Positions 25,677 to 33,016 of a DNA stretch of 64,000 bases are shown here, in pieces; the stretch's first letter is position 1; each line of letters begins with the position of its first letter. The stretch is from positions 1 to 64,000 of the forward strand of contig JACCEN010000010.1 of the NCBI GenBank assembly GCA_013416435.1. Direction: 5' to 3'. The notes beneath the pieces were generated by a model that was given only the letters and a program-made list of their open reading frames with translations, ran no database searches and was not told the DNA's origin. The DNA comes from Alcaligenaceae bacterium. Its GTDB lineage: Bacteria > Pseudomonadota > Gammaproteobacteria > Burkholderiales > Burkholderiaceae_B. The position numbers were made by a program, and so were the translations under genes.

Positions 25677-26543
25677 TTATGCCAGCAGGATCACCCCGGC
25701 GACGATGATGACGCATCCCGCGACACGTGGAACCGAGACTTTCTCCTTGAGGATGAAGAAACCCGCGACCGTGGCGATCATCAGCGAGGTTTCGCGCAGC
25801 GGCGCCACCAGGCTGACGTGGGCGCCCATCTGCAGCGCATAAAGCACCAATATGTACGCCATGGGCGACAAGGCGCCCACGGCGAAGGCATAACCCCATT
25901 TGCCGCGCATCTGGCGCACAAGCTCGCGGCGCCGGACCCAAGCCCTTGGCGCCAATAATGCAGCGCCGCCCGTGGCAGAGAACCAGTCCAGCACGACGGG
26001 CGCCACCAGGAGCACTTTCACCGTATACGCATCGGTGACCGTGTATGCGGCGATGAACAGCCCGATGAAAAGCCCCCATTTCACCCCTGCCCACGCGTGG
26101 GGCGTCGTGAATCGGCGCAAGGAACCCCCGGAGGCGATCAGCAATATGCCGACGACGATACAGCCGATGCCCGCCAGGCCCAGGACGGTCGCAGGCTCGC
26201 CCAGCAGGACGAAGGCTGCAAGGCTGGACAGCAAGGGGCCCGTGCCCCGGGCGATGGGATACACCACCGACAGGTCGGCGGCCTGGTATCCCCATTGCAG
26301 GCACAGGCTGTATCCCAGGTGCAGCACGCTGGACAGAAAAATGAACAGCACTGCGGGCCAGGTCCATGTCATGCCGTCCACCAGCAATATGTAGACGACC
26401 CAGGGCGCGTACAGCAGCGCCGACAGGCTGCGATAGCAAAAGACGAAGTGCCCGGCGGCGCCGGTGGCCTTCTTGGATATGATGTTCCACGTGGCATGCA
26501 GCCCGGCGGCGCAAATCACCAGCAAGAATGTTTCGAGGGTCAT
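25677..26543 (-). CDS. EamA/DMT-family inner-membrane transporter
   Basis: A 288-residue membrane protein with two EamA repeats and about ten hydrophobic segments, for example FLLVICAAGLHATWNIISKK, LSVVYPIARGTGPLLSSLAA and AGCVIIVAGVILLA at the C-terminus. PIARG near the middle of the first repeat is a family hallmark. These permeases export or import small metabolites. Transcription runs towards the SAF-domain oxidoreductase gene, so the two may form an operon and share a substrate. A second overlapping frame on this strand lacks any family features and was not used. Confidence 0.85.
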   Translation of the reverse strand: MTLETFLLVICAAGLHATWNIISKKATGAAGHFVFCYRSLSALLYAPWVVYILLVDGMTWTWPAVLFIFLSSVLHLGYSLCLQWGYQAADLSVVYPIARGTGPLLSSLAAFVLLGEPATVLGLAGIGCIVVGILLIASGGSLRRFTTPHAWAGVKWGLFIGLFIAAYTVTDAYTVKVLLVAPVVLDWFSATGGAALLAPRAWVRRRELVRQMRGKWGYAFAVGALSPMAYILVLYALQMGAHVSLVAPLRETSLMIATVAGFFILKEKVSVPRVAGCVIIVAGVILLA

Positions 26544-26589
26544 CGGTCTTTGCGCAGATACGCGGGCGGTGGAACGATTGGGCTACGGT

Positions 26590-26619
26590 CCGGTGCCGCC
26601 AAACGGCCGGCGGCGCCGG
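26590..26619 (-). terminator. GC-rich hairpin after arsC
   Basis: CCGGTGCCGCC (26590-26600) pairs with GGCGGCGCCGG (26609-26619) with one mismatch. It follows the arsC stop codon by 7 nt on the minus strand, but no U-tract follows. Confidence 0.35.
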
Positions 26620-26625
26620 CGGGTA

Positions 26626-26970
26626 TTAGAGTATTTCTTCGATCACCGTTGCGGGACGGCAAAGTCGCGTGCCTTTTTCCGTGACCACGAAAGGCCGATT
26701 CAGCAGGATGGGATGCTCGGCCATGGCGTCGAGCAGGCGGTCGTCGCCGACGGCGGGGTCGTCCAGGCCCAGTTCGCGGTGGATGTCCTCTTTTTCGCGG
26801 ACGGCTTCCCTGACCGTGAGTCCGGCATCCGCGATCAATTGCGCCAGCTCGGCGCGGGACAACGGCGTTTTCAGATATTCGATGATTTCAACTTGCAGTC
26901 CCCGATCCTGGAGGGTTTGCAAAGCGCTGCGGGAGGTACCGCAGCGGGGATTATGATAGATCCTGTTCAT
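26626..26970 (-). CDS. arsC: Glutaredoxin-dependent arsenate reductase ArsC
   Basis: A 114-residue protein of the R773 ArsC/Spx fold, which reduces arsenate to arsenite using glutathione and glutaredoxin. The catalytic Cys10 lies in HNPRCGTSR, and the oxyanion arginines fall in LLNRPFVVTEKGTRLCRP, near the C-terminus. The length is slightly under the usual 115-140. No arsR is adjacent. It would supply arsenite for ArsB, encoded about 3.5 kb away. The related YfgD/ArsC-like reductases of unknown substrate are an alternative. Confidence 0.85.
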   Translation of the reverse strand: MNRIYHNPRCGTSRSALQTLQDRGLQVEIIEYLKTPLSRAELAQLIADAGLTVREAVREKEDIHRELGLDDPAVGDDRLLDAMAEHPILLNRPFVVTEKGTRLCRPATVIEEIL

Positions 26971-27028
26971 TGCCGTATCGCTGTCATATGGTTGTCACGA
27001 AAGCGCCATATTACTCCAAGGACGGTCC

Positions 27029-27080
27029 GGGGTCAGACCCAAGATGCTCAGGGGTCAGACCCCGTACGGGGTCTGACCCC
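27029..27080. repeat. Half copy and full 30-bp palindrome between divergent arsC and yfcG
   Basis: Half copy at 27029-27040 and full copy at 27051-27080 (core GTAC). This is one of only two sites where the family lies between divergent gene starts; the full copy ends 54 nt before the yfcG ATG. Confidence 0.95.
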
Positions 27081-27134
27081 ATGGTAAAGTAGATTCATTG
27101 TCCTTCTATTCGTCGAACACTGAAAAGGCTCCGC

Positions 27135-27833
27135 ATGATAGATCTGTATTACTGGACTACCCCGAACGGGCATAAGATCACCATGTTTCTTGAGGAAACA
27201 GGCCTTGAGTACAAGATATTTCCCATCAATATCGGCAAGGGCGATCAGTTCCAGCCCGGTTTCCTCAAGATTGCGCCCAATAACCGTATCCCGGCCATCG
27301 TCGATCACGATCCGGCTGACGGCGGGCCCGCGATTTCCCTGTTCGAATCCGGCGCCATCCTGCTCTACCTGGCGGAGAAGACCGGCCAGTTCCTGCCCCA
27401 GGATCTGCGTGGGCGCCACGACGCCCTGCAGTGGCTGTTCTGGCAGATGGCCGGGCTCGGGCCCATGGCCGGGCAGAATCACCATTTCAATGCCTACGCC
27501 ACCGAGAAAATTCCCTACGCCATCGATCGCTACGTGCGGGAAACCGGCAGGCTGTACGGCGTGCTCAACAAGCAGCTGTCCGACCGGGAATTCATCGCCG
27601 AGGAATACTCCATCGCCGACATGGCATGCTACCCATGGGTGGTCTCCCACGAGCGCCAGAGCCAAGACCTCAACGACTTCCCGCATCTCAAGCGCTGGTT
27701 CGAAACCATCGCGGCCCGCCCGGCGACGCGGCGAGCTTATGAGCTGGTGAAGGAAATCAACCCGGCACCCACCGCGCACGACGAAGCGGCCCGGAAGCTT
27801 TTGTTCGGACAGGACGCCAGCACAGTCAGATGA
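27135..27833 (+). CDS. yfcG: Glutathione-dependent disulfide-bond oxidoreductase (YfcG-type GST)
   Basis: A 232-residue glutathione transferase homologue of the YfcG (Nu) class, which reduces disulfides with glutathione and lacks the classical catalytic Tyr/Ser. The thioredoxin-like N-terminal domain has YYWTTPNGHKITMFLEETGL, and the glutathione site is FLKIAPNNRIPAIVD with FESGAILLYLAEKTG. The C-terminal helical domain includes FIAEEYSIADMACYPWV. Its stop overlaps the start of the following lipoprotein gene by 4 nt, which implies translational coupling. Confidence 0.9.
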   Translation: MIDLYYWTTPNGHKITMFLEETGLEYKIFPINIGKGDQFQPGFLKIAPNNRIPAIVDHDPADGGPAISLFESGAILLYLAEKTGQFLPQDLRGRHDALQWLFWQMAGLGPMAGQNHHFNAYATEKIPYAIDRYVRETGRLYGVLNKQLSDREFIAEEYSIADMACYPWVVSHERQSQDLNDFPHLKRWFETIAARPATRRAYELVKEINPAPTAHDEAARKLLFGQDASTVR

Positions 27834-28636
27834 ACGCCATGCTTCTTCCAAAGCGCGCCGGACGCAGCGCCGTATTGCTTGCCCTCGCCGCCGTGCTGGC
27901 TGCCTGCGCCAGCGGGCCTACCGAGAACATCTCCTTGATCCCGGCTCAAACCGCCGAGCAAACCAGCAAGGACGGCCTTTTTACGCAACCCATCAAGTGG
28001 GAACGGAGCAAGCCCGGCTGCAAGGGCGAATGCCCCAAGCTCGAGCTGGATTCGATCATATTTCCAGGCGTTCCCCGCCTGACCGAACTCATCGATCACG
28101 CCCTGGCGACCATGACCGACATAGCCGGCAATTCCGCACCGCCGTACTCGACCATCGCCGGCTACGAGGATTACTTCTGGAGAACCGCCGCGGCCCGCGA
28201 CTCGACGCTGCTTTCGGCACGCACGCGTTACCGGAACAGGCACATCACGCTGGTTGAGCTGAACAGCTGGATGTACAAGACCGGCGCTGCCCACGGCATG
28301 TCCGCCACCCAGTTCCTGAATTGGGACAACGACCATCAGAAGGTGCTGGGCATGAACGACGTGCTGCAAAACGGCGCACGGCCTGCTTTCGAAGCCGCCT
28401 TGCGGCGCGTTCACGCGCAGTGGCTGCAGAACCATCCGGATGCGCAGCGCGACCCCGAGGGATTCCGCCGCCTATGGCCATTCCAGCCCAGCGAAAACTT
28501 CGGCCTCAGCGATCAAGGCATTGTCGTCAAGTACGACTCATATCAAATCGCACCGTACAGTTCCGGTCAGCCGGAATTGGTGATTCCCTACGATCAGCTG
28601 CAGGGCGTGCTCCGGCCGGAGTACATGCCGGGCTGA
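27830..28636 (+). CDS. RsiV-like (DUF3298-type) lipoprotein
   Basis: A 268-residue exported lipoprotein: basic start, hydrophobic stretch and lipobox LAACAS (Cys about 25), so it is probably anchored in the outer membrane. The body resembles DUF3298/RsiV extracellular domains, for example AAHGMSATQFLNWDNDHQKV and the C-terminal LVIPYDQLQGVLRPEYMPG. RsiV family domains bind lysozyme in Bacillus, but this Gram-negative protein has no sigma-factor partner here and its role is unknown. The start overlaps the yfcG stop (ATGA). Confidence 0.75.
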   Translation: MNAMLLPKRAGRSAVLLALAAVLAACASGPTENISLIPAQTAEQTSKDGLFTQPIKWERSKPGCKGECPKLELDSIIFPGVPRLTELIDHALATMTDIAGNSAPPYSTIAGYEDYFWRTAAARDSTLLSARTRYRNRHITLVELNSWMYKTGAAHGMSATQFLNWDNDHQKVLGMNDVLQNGARPAFEAALRRVHAQWLQNHPDAQRDPEGFRRLWPFQPSENFGLSDQGIVVKYDSYQIAPYSSGQPELVIPYDQLQGVLRPEYMPG

Positions 28637-28637
28637 A

Positions 28638-28769
28638 GGGGTCAGACCCCATGCGGGGTCTGACCCCTTCCAGCTTCCGCGCCCTCGAGCCAGGGTCAGA
28701 CCCCGTATGGGGTCTGACCCTTTACCGCCATCTCGAATCGGGGTCAGACCCCGCATGGGGTCTGACCCC
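28638..28769. repeat. Three 30-bp palindromes at a convergent junction
   Basis: Copies at 28638-28667 (core ATGC), 28692-28721 (core GTAT) and 28740-28769 (core GCAT). In the middle copy the outermost G and C are changed to A and T together, keeping the pair. The first copy starts 1 nt after the lipoprotein stop; the last ends 6 nt before the ankyrin gene stop. Confidence 0.96.
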
Positions 28770-28775
28770 CCACCC

Positions 28776-29570
28776 TCATTCCCTCTCGAATCGTTTCAGG
28801 TCGAAATATTTGGACGAGGACGAGTCGGTTTGCGCGGCCGGCCTCAGGCTCTCGGGCGACGGCGCGTCCAGGTCCACGCCGGTGGAAGATGCCTGGGCCG
28901 CTGCGCCGGCGCTTGCCCGCTGGGCCTGACGCTCGGCAAGGATGCGCTTCGTGAGCGCTTCGATCTTCTCCGCCAGAGCGTCATGATTACGCAAGCGGGC
29001 CCAGAATACCGCGTCCTGTTTCTTCAGGTTGACCATGGTGGGATCCGCGCCGGCATCGAGCAGCGCCTGGACGACGGGCTGCTTGCCCGACAGCGCGGCC
29101 ATCATGAGGGCCGTCGTGCCGTCCGGCCCCGGCGCGTTCACGATCGCCTTGTTGGCCAGCAGCATTTGCACGGTATCGAGATGCCCTTTGGAGGCGGCGT
29201 ACTGCAAGGGAGTCCATCCCAGGCGGTTGACTTGCGCGCCGCGCTGAATGAGTGCCTGGGCACGGGCGGTCTCGCCCACGACCGCCAGGTACATCAAGGG
29301 CGTTTCATCGTTGGCGTTCGCGATATTCAGGTTCGTCTTGCGGTTCTTGGCCAGAACTTCGTAGACGTCCCATGAGCCGGTCCGGATGGCCTGCATGATC
29401 GCCGGCTGGCCCTCCGGGCTCACCGCATTGGGATCGGTGCCGCGAGCCAGCATGGTTTGAACCGAATCGGCCCGGTCGTTGGCGATGTCATTCCACCAGC
29501 TCTTGGGCACTGCCGCGTACGACGCAGCACAAAGCAAGAGGCCGGCCAGCCCTAAGGCGACGCGTTTCAT
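28776..29570 (-). CDS. Periplasmic ankyrin-repeat protein
   Basis: A 264-residue protein with a Sec signal peptide (MKRVALGLAGLLLCAASYAA) and about four ankyrin repeats: PEGQPAIMQAIRTGSWDV, NDETPLMYLAVVGETARAQAL, LGWTPLQYAASKGHLDTVQM and DGTTALMMAALSGKQPVVQA. The C-terminal 60 residues are charged and Ala-rich. Ankyrin repeats mediate protein contacts, so it may hold or protect a periplasmic partner such as a catalase in some relatives. It is encoded 4 nt after the tatD-like gene, so the two are likely one transcript. Confidence 0.85.
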   Translation of the reverse strand: MKRVALGLAGLLLCAASYAAVPKSWWNDIANDRADSVQTMLARGTDPNAVSPEGQPAIMQAIRTGSWDVYEVLAKNRKTNLNIANANDETPLMYLAVVGETARAQALIQRGAQVNRLGWTPLQYAASKGHLDTVQMLLANKAIVNAPGPDGTTALMMAALSGKQPVVQALLDAGADPTMVNLKKQDAVFWARLRNHDALAEKIEALTKRILAERQAQRASAGAAAQASSTGVDLDAPSPESLRPAAQTDSSSSKYFDLKRFERE

Positions 29571-29574
29571 GTTC

Positions 29575-30345
29575 TTATTCCTTCGCTTTGCTGAAAAGCG
29601 TAAAAAAGTTGCGGGTGCTGTGCTCGGCGACCTGGCTGAGGGGCACGCCCTTCAGCTCTGCGATCTTCTCGGCCACATGCATGACAAGGGAGGGGTCATT
29701 GGTCTTGCCTCGGTGAGGCACCGGGGCCAGATAAGGGGAATCCGTTTCGATCAGGAGCCGGTCCAGCGGCAGCTTGCGCGCGACCTCATGGAGCTCCTCT
29801 GCTTTCTTGAAGGTGACGATGCCCGAAAGCGAAATCAGGAAATTCATTTCCATGGCTGCCTGGGCGACCTCCCAGGACTCGGTGAAGCAGTGCATGACGC
29901 CGCCGCACTGGTCCGCCCCTTCTTCCTTCATGATGCGCAGCGTGTCGGCGCTGGCGGCTCGCGTATGGATGATCAGCGGCAGGCCGGCTTCGCGGCTTGC
30001 GCGGATGTGAGTGCGAAAGCGTTCGCGTTGCCATTCAAGCGGCTCGGACATGCGGAAATAGTCGAGCCCGGTTTCACCGATGGCGACCACCTTGGGCGAC
30101 TGAGCACGCGCTACCAGCTCTTCCACGCTGGGGTTGTGTGCGTCCTCGTAATCCGGATGCACGCCCACCGACGCAAAGAGGTTCGGATGCGGCGCCACGA
30201 GTTCCATCAGGCGGGGCCAATCGGGCATGTTCACGCTGACTACCAGCGCATGCGTCACCTGGTTCTGCGCCATGCGGTCGATTATTTCCGGAAGCTTGTT
30301 GGCCAAGTCGGGAAAATCCAGATGGCAATGCGAATCTACAAACAT
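29575..30345 (-). CDS. tatD: TatD-family metal-dependent hydrolase/DNase
   Basis: A 256-residue amidohydrolase-fold enzyme. The metal ligands appear in order: VDSHCHLDF at the start, GETGLDYF, LPLIIHTRAA, MHCFTES, and the late ETDSPYLAPVPHRGKTNDP. TatD enzymes act as 3'-5' exonucleases or repair nucleases in the cytoplasm. I start at MFVDSHCHLDF (30345), the family's normal N-terminus. It follows holB in the direction of transcription, the same neighbourhood as in E. coli (holB-tatD/ycfH). Confidence 0.92.
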   Translation of the reverse strand: MFVDSHCHLDFPDLANKLPEIIDRMAQNQVTHALVVSVNMPDWPRLMELVAPHPNLFASVGVHPDYEDAHNPSVEELVARAQSPKVVAIGETGLDYFRMSEPLEWQRERFRTHIRASREAGLPLIIHTRAASADTLRIMKEEGADQCGGVMHCFTESWEVAQAAMEMNFLISLSGIVTFKKAEELHEVARKLPLDRLLIETDSPYLAPVPHRGKTNDPSLVMHVAEKIAELKGVPLSQVAEHSTRNFFTLFSKAKE

Positions 30346-30434
30346 GATCTCAAGGGTTCTATGGTTCTGTGCGGACTCGGGCACCGGTGTCCGCAATCCA
30401 AAGTGTCAGTGTAGCGATTTTAGGCCGGCTGCGT

Positions 30435-31475
30435 TCAGCCCGACGGCAGGCAAGCCAGCGCACTGCGCTGCAATGCGCTGTGCGTGAAGAGCTTGGCGTT
30501 CAGCGGATGATTGGCCACTGCGCGCTGCTGCGCCAGCCACTTCCCCATTTCCGAAAGCTGCGCCGCGGAAGCCTGCGCTGCAACCCGTTGTGTATGCCGC
30601 GCCAGTGCCGGAAAATAACGCACCGGCGTTCCCACGGACGCCAGCGACAGATCGACGAAGATGCGTTGCAAGGCATCTATCCATATTTCCGGGGCGACCT
30701 TTTCGAGCTCGTCGGCCAAGGTGCCTATCTCCTGCCCGCGGCCGTCGGCCAGCCCCGAAATGAAGCCGGCAAGCCAGTCGGGGCACGGGCCGCTGCCGGA
30801 TTGCGCAAGCTGGCGCGCCAGCAGAGGGGCTCCGCCGGCCGCGGCAAGCCATTGATCGGCGTTCGCGATGCCTTCGGACTCCAGCCACTGCAAGCTCTGC
30901 TCGGCCCCGGGCACGGGCAGCGGCAAACGCCTGCAGCGTGAAACCAGGGTTGGCAAAAGCAGGTCGGGTGCGTCGGCGACCAACAGGAACACCGTATGCG
31001 CCGGCGGTTCTTCGAGGACTTTCAATAGCGCGTTGGCGGTGATCACGTTCATCGCCCTGGCCGGATACAGCACGGCCACGCGCCATCCACCCCGATGGGT
31101 GGCAGTGTTGAACCAGTTGCCCAATGTGCGGAGCTGTTCGACCCGGATGTCGCGGGAAGGTGCTTTCTTTGGCCCTTCGGTGTCCTGCTCGGCAGTGGCC
31201 GCGCCCTCTTCCGCCGCAAGGGCATCGGGCCGGATGCGACGCAGGTCGGGATGGTTTCCACTGGACAGCCACTGGCAGGCGGCGCAGTGCATGCATGCCA
31301 TTCCCCGCTGGGGCGATTCGCACAACAAGCTGGCAGCGGCCGCGAGCGCGAACTGGCGCTTGCCAATGCCCGCAAGACCGTGGATCAGCCAGGCATGCGC
31401 AAACCGGTCGCGTTGCCCCAGCCATGTCTCGGCGATATCTTGTTGCCAGGGCAGGAAAGGCAGGAGGTCGCTCAT
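30435..31475 (-). CDS. holB: DNA polymerase III clamp-loader subunit delta'
   Basis: A 346-residue AAA+ protein, the rigid stator subunit of the replicative clamp loader. The P-loop-like GLAGIGKRQ lies near residue 37, followed by a Cys cluster (CESPQRGMACMHCAACQWL) that binds zinc, NALLKVLEEPPAHTVFLLV (the Walker B region of this subunit) and LVSRCRRLPLP with the sensor SRC motif. It precedes tatD, as in E. coli, but the usual upstream tmk is absent: a TnpB element ends about 140 bp before the start. GTG at 31481 is an alternative start. Confidence 0.93.
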   Translation of the reverse strand: MSDLLPFLPWQQDIAETWLGQRDRFAHAWLIHGLAGIGKRQFALAAAASLLCESPQRGMACMHCAACQWLSSGNHPDLRRIRPDALAAEEGAATAEQDTEGPKKAPSRDIRVEQLRTLGNWFNTATHRGGWRVAVLYPARAMNVITANALLKVLEEPPAHTVFLLVADAPDLLLPTLVSRCRRLPLPVPGAEQSLQWLESEGIANADQWLAAAGGAPLLARQLAQSGSGPCPDWLAGFISGLADGRGQEIGTLADELEKVAPEIWIDALQRIFVDLSLASVGTPVRYFPALARHTQRVAAQASAAQLSEMGKWLAQQRAVANHPLNAKLFTHSALQRSALACLPSG

Positions 31476-31600
31476 GGGCACAAGATGCGCCCGGCGGCGG
31501 ATCCACGGCTAGAGCGAATGGTTGCAACACGGCGGACCGTCCGATTCCGGGATGGCAGACCGCGCGGTTTAGGGTTCAGGGCTTTCATGGGCATCTCGCC

Positions 31601-31606
31601 ATTATA
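31601..31606 (-). promoter_or_regulatory. Perfect -10 hexamer upstream of holB at the TnpB element edge
   Basis: TATAAT is present on the minus strand just outside the right end of the TnpB element, about 130 nt before holB. No good -35 is seen at 17 nt. It is a possible replacement promoter, and speculative. Confidence 0.25.
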
Positions 31607-31616
31607 TTCTTGGTCT

Positions 31617-31800
31617 TTGACATCCTCCCCTTCCTCTCGCTAACGCTCGCCGCCCAAAGGGCGCAAAAGAAGGGGATTCCTACCGTGTTCAGCCCACCGG
31701 GGCTGACTCACCTCGGTGGGTTCCTGCTGCTGGCGACCTTACCGCATCGCTCACTTCACAGGCGAACCGGGCGTGTCCCGCCCTTAGAATATTGATCGCG
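31617..31800 (-). ncRNA. Predicted omega (reRNA) guide scaffold at the TnpB 3' end
   Basis: The 3' end of tnpB and the element end form several stems: CCCACCG/CGGTGGG (31693-31699 with 31714-31720), CCCCTTC/GAAGGGG (31627-31633 with 31669-31675) and an inner CGCCC-AAA-GGGCG (31651-31663). TnpB guide RNAs normally span this region and use the sequence just beyond the right end as guide. The guide would start near 31616. Position and extent are inferred. Confidence 0.5.
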
Positions 31801-32897
31801 CCGACCACATCGGCGTTTTCCTCGAATCCGCATTCCACGCACTCGAACTGCGCTTGTGTCTGGCGATTGTCCTTTGAAGCATGGCCACAGCACGGACAGG
31901 TGCGGCTGGTGTTCTGTGGCGGCACCGCGATGAGATAGCCGCCATTCCAGGCCAGCTTGTAGTCCAGCTGACGGCGGAACTCGAACCAGCCTTGATCGAG
32001 GATGGCCTTGTTCAGTCCAGATTTTGCACGGACGTTTCTTCCCGGCGCTTCGATTGTGCCTGCCGCTGATTTGCTCATATTGCGTACCTGCAAGTCCTCG
32101 ATACAGACGAACGCGTGGCTTTGGCTGATCGTGGTCGTGGCTTTGTGCAGGTAGTCGCGGCGGGTATTGCCGATGCGGGAATGGATACGCAGGACGCGGG
32201 CGCGGGCTTTCTTCCAGTTGCTGCTGAACCTGGCCTTGCGGCTCATGGCCTGCTGGGCACGGCGCAGTGCTGATTCATGTCGCTTGAAACTGTTGAGCGG
32301 GACCAAATGGGTGCCATCCGAAAGGGTGGCAAAGCGGATAATTCCCAGGTCGATGCCTACTGCCGTTGTGGACTGCGGCAAGGGTTGAACGACCTCGCGT
32401 TCAGTCTGGATCGAAACGAACCACTTGCCGCCCGATTGGCTTACGGTGACGTTTTTGACCGTACCCAATATCTCCCGGCTTTTTCTAAACCTCAGCCAAC
32501 CGAGTTTTGGCAAGAAAATCCGGCTGTTGGCCTGGTCAAGTTTGAAGCCCTGCGGATAGCGGAAGCTGTCGGATTGACCCTTCTTCTTGAATCGAGGAAA
32601 GTCAGCGCGTTTCTCGAAAAAATTGACGTAGGCACGTTCTAGATCTTTCAGCGTCTGTTGCAATGATTGGCTGGGCGTTTCTGACAGCCAATCGGTTTCA
32701 GTCTGTCTTTTCCAAGCGGTCAGTTCCATGCACAAACCGGCATAGCCGAGCTTTTTATGGCCTTGCTCATGGCGTTGCTTCTGCAACGCCAGCGCCTTGT
32801 TGAAGATAAAGCGGCACGAACCCGAAAAACGACACATTTGCCGTTCTTGCTGGCCGTTGGGCATCAGTTCATATTTGAAGGCCTGGAGGCGTTGCAT
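31689..32897 (-). CDS. tnpB: RNA-guided endonuclease TnpB
   Basis: A 402-residue TnpB (OrfB) of IS200/IS605-family elements, an RNA-guided nuclease that cuts DNA next to a short target-adjacent motif. From the ATG at 32897 (MQRLQAFKYELMPNGQQ) the RuvC residues are intact: Asp183 (VGIDLGIIRFA), Glu267 (CIEDLQV) and Asp363 (ENADVVGAINIL). The zinc finger has CPCC (334, 337) and CVEC (353, 356). The product therefore looks catalytically competent. No tnpA partner is present. It lies between holB and a dNMP kinase gene, in the place where tmk is normally found. Confidence 0.93.
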   Translation of the reverse strand: MQRLQAFKYELMPNGQQERQMCRFSGSCRFIFNKALALQKQRHEQGHKKLGYAGLCMELTAWKRQTETDWLSETPSQSLQQTLKDLERAYVNFFEKRADFPRFKKKGQSDSFRYPQGFKLDQANSRIFLPKLGWLRFRKSREILGTVKNVTVSQSGGKWFVSIQTEREVVQPLPQSTTAVGIDLGIIRFATLSDGTHLVPLNSFKRHESALRRAQQAMSRKARFSSNWKKARARVLRIHSRIGNTRRDYLHKATTTISQSHAFVCIEDLQVRNMSKSAAGTIEAPGRNVRAKSGLNKAILDQGWFEFRRQLDYKLAWNGGYLIAVPPQNTSRTCPCCGHASKDNRQTQAQFECVECGFEENADVVGAINILRAGHARFACEVSDAVRSPAAGTHRGESAPVG

Positions 32898-32949
32898 CTT
32901 TGAGTGCTGGTTATATGTACAGCACAATTATAGGACAGCTGCGCCGTCC

Positions 32950-32991
32950 GCGCTATCCATCCCTGACGGGAACGACAGGGATGGATAGCGC
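32950..32991. repeat. Perfect 16-bp inverted repeat
   Basis: GCGCTATCCATCCCTG (32950-32965) and CAGGGATGGATAGCGC (32976-32991) pair without mismatch around a 10-nt loop. It lies between the left end of the TnpB element and the dNMP kinase gene and starts 15 nt outside the element. It may be a terminator or an operator; it is unlike the 30-bp palindrome family. Confidence 0.85.
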
Positions 32992-33016
32992 AACTGGGTA
33001 AAATGGCGGGCACTGT

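Larger units (their letters stand above)
31617..32935 (-). mobile_element. IS200/IS605-type (IS1341-like) element with tnpB only
   Basis: Minus-strand ends: left end near 32926-32935 with the subterminal hairpin GTGCTG-N10-CAGCAC (32904-32925), right end at about 31617, where GGAGGATGTCAA closes the element as in this family. There is no tnpA, so it cannot move on its own. The left boundary is approximate. No inverted terminal repeats or target duplication are expected for this type. Confidence 0.7.

Noticed and set aside
25660..26514. Second minus-strand frame over the DMT permease
   Set aside because: It is a shifted frame with no membrane pattern; the permease frame has all family features.
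31627..31675. CTCGCTAACGCTCG as an extra hairpin in the TnpB right end
   Set aside because: Its halves are not reverse complements; only the CCCCTTC/GAAGGGG and CGCCC/GGGCG stems hold.
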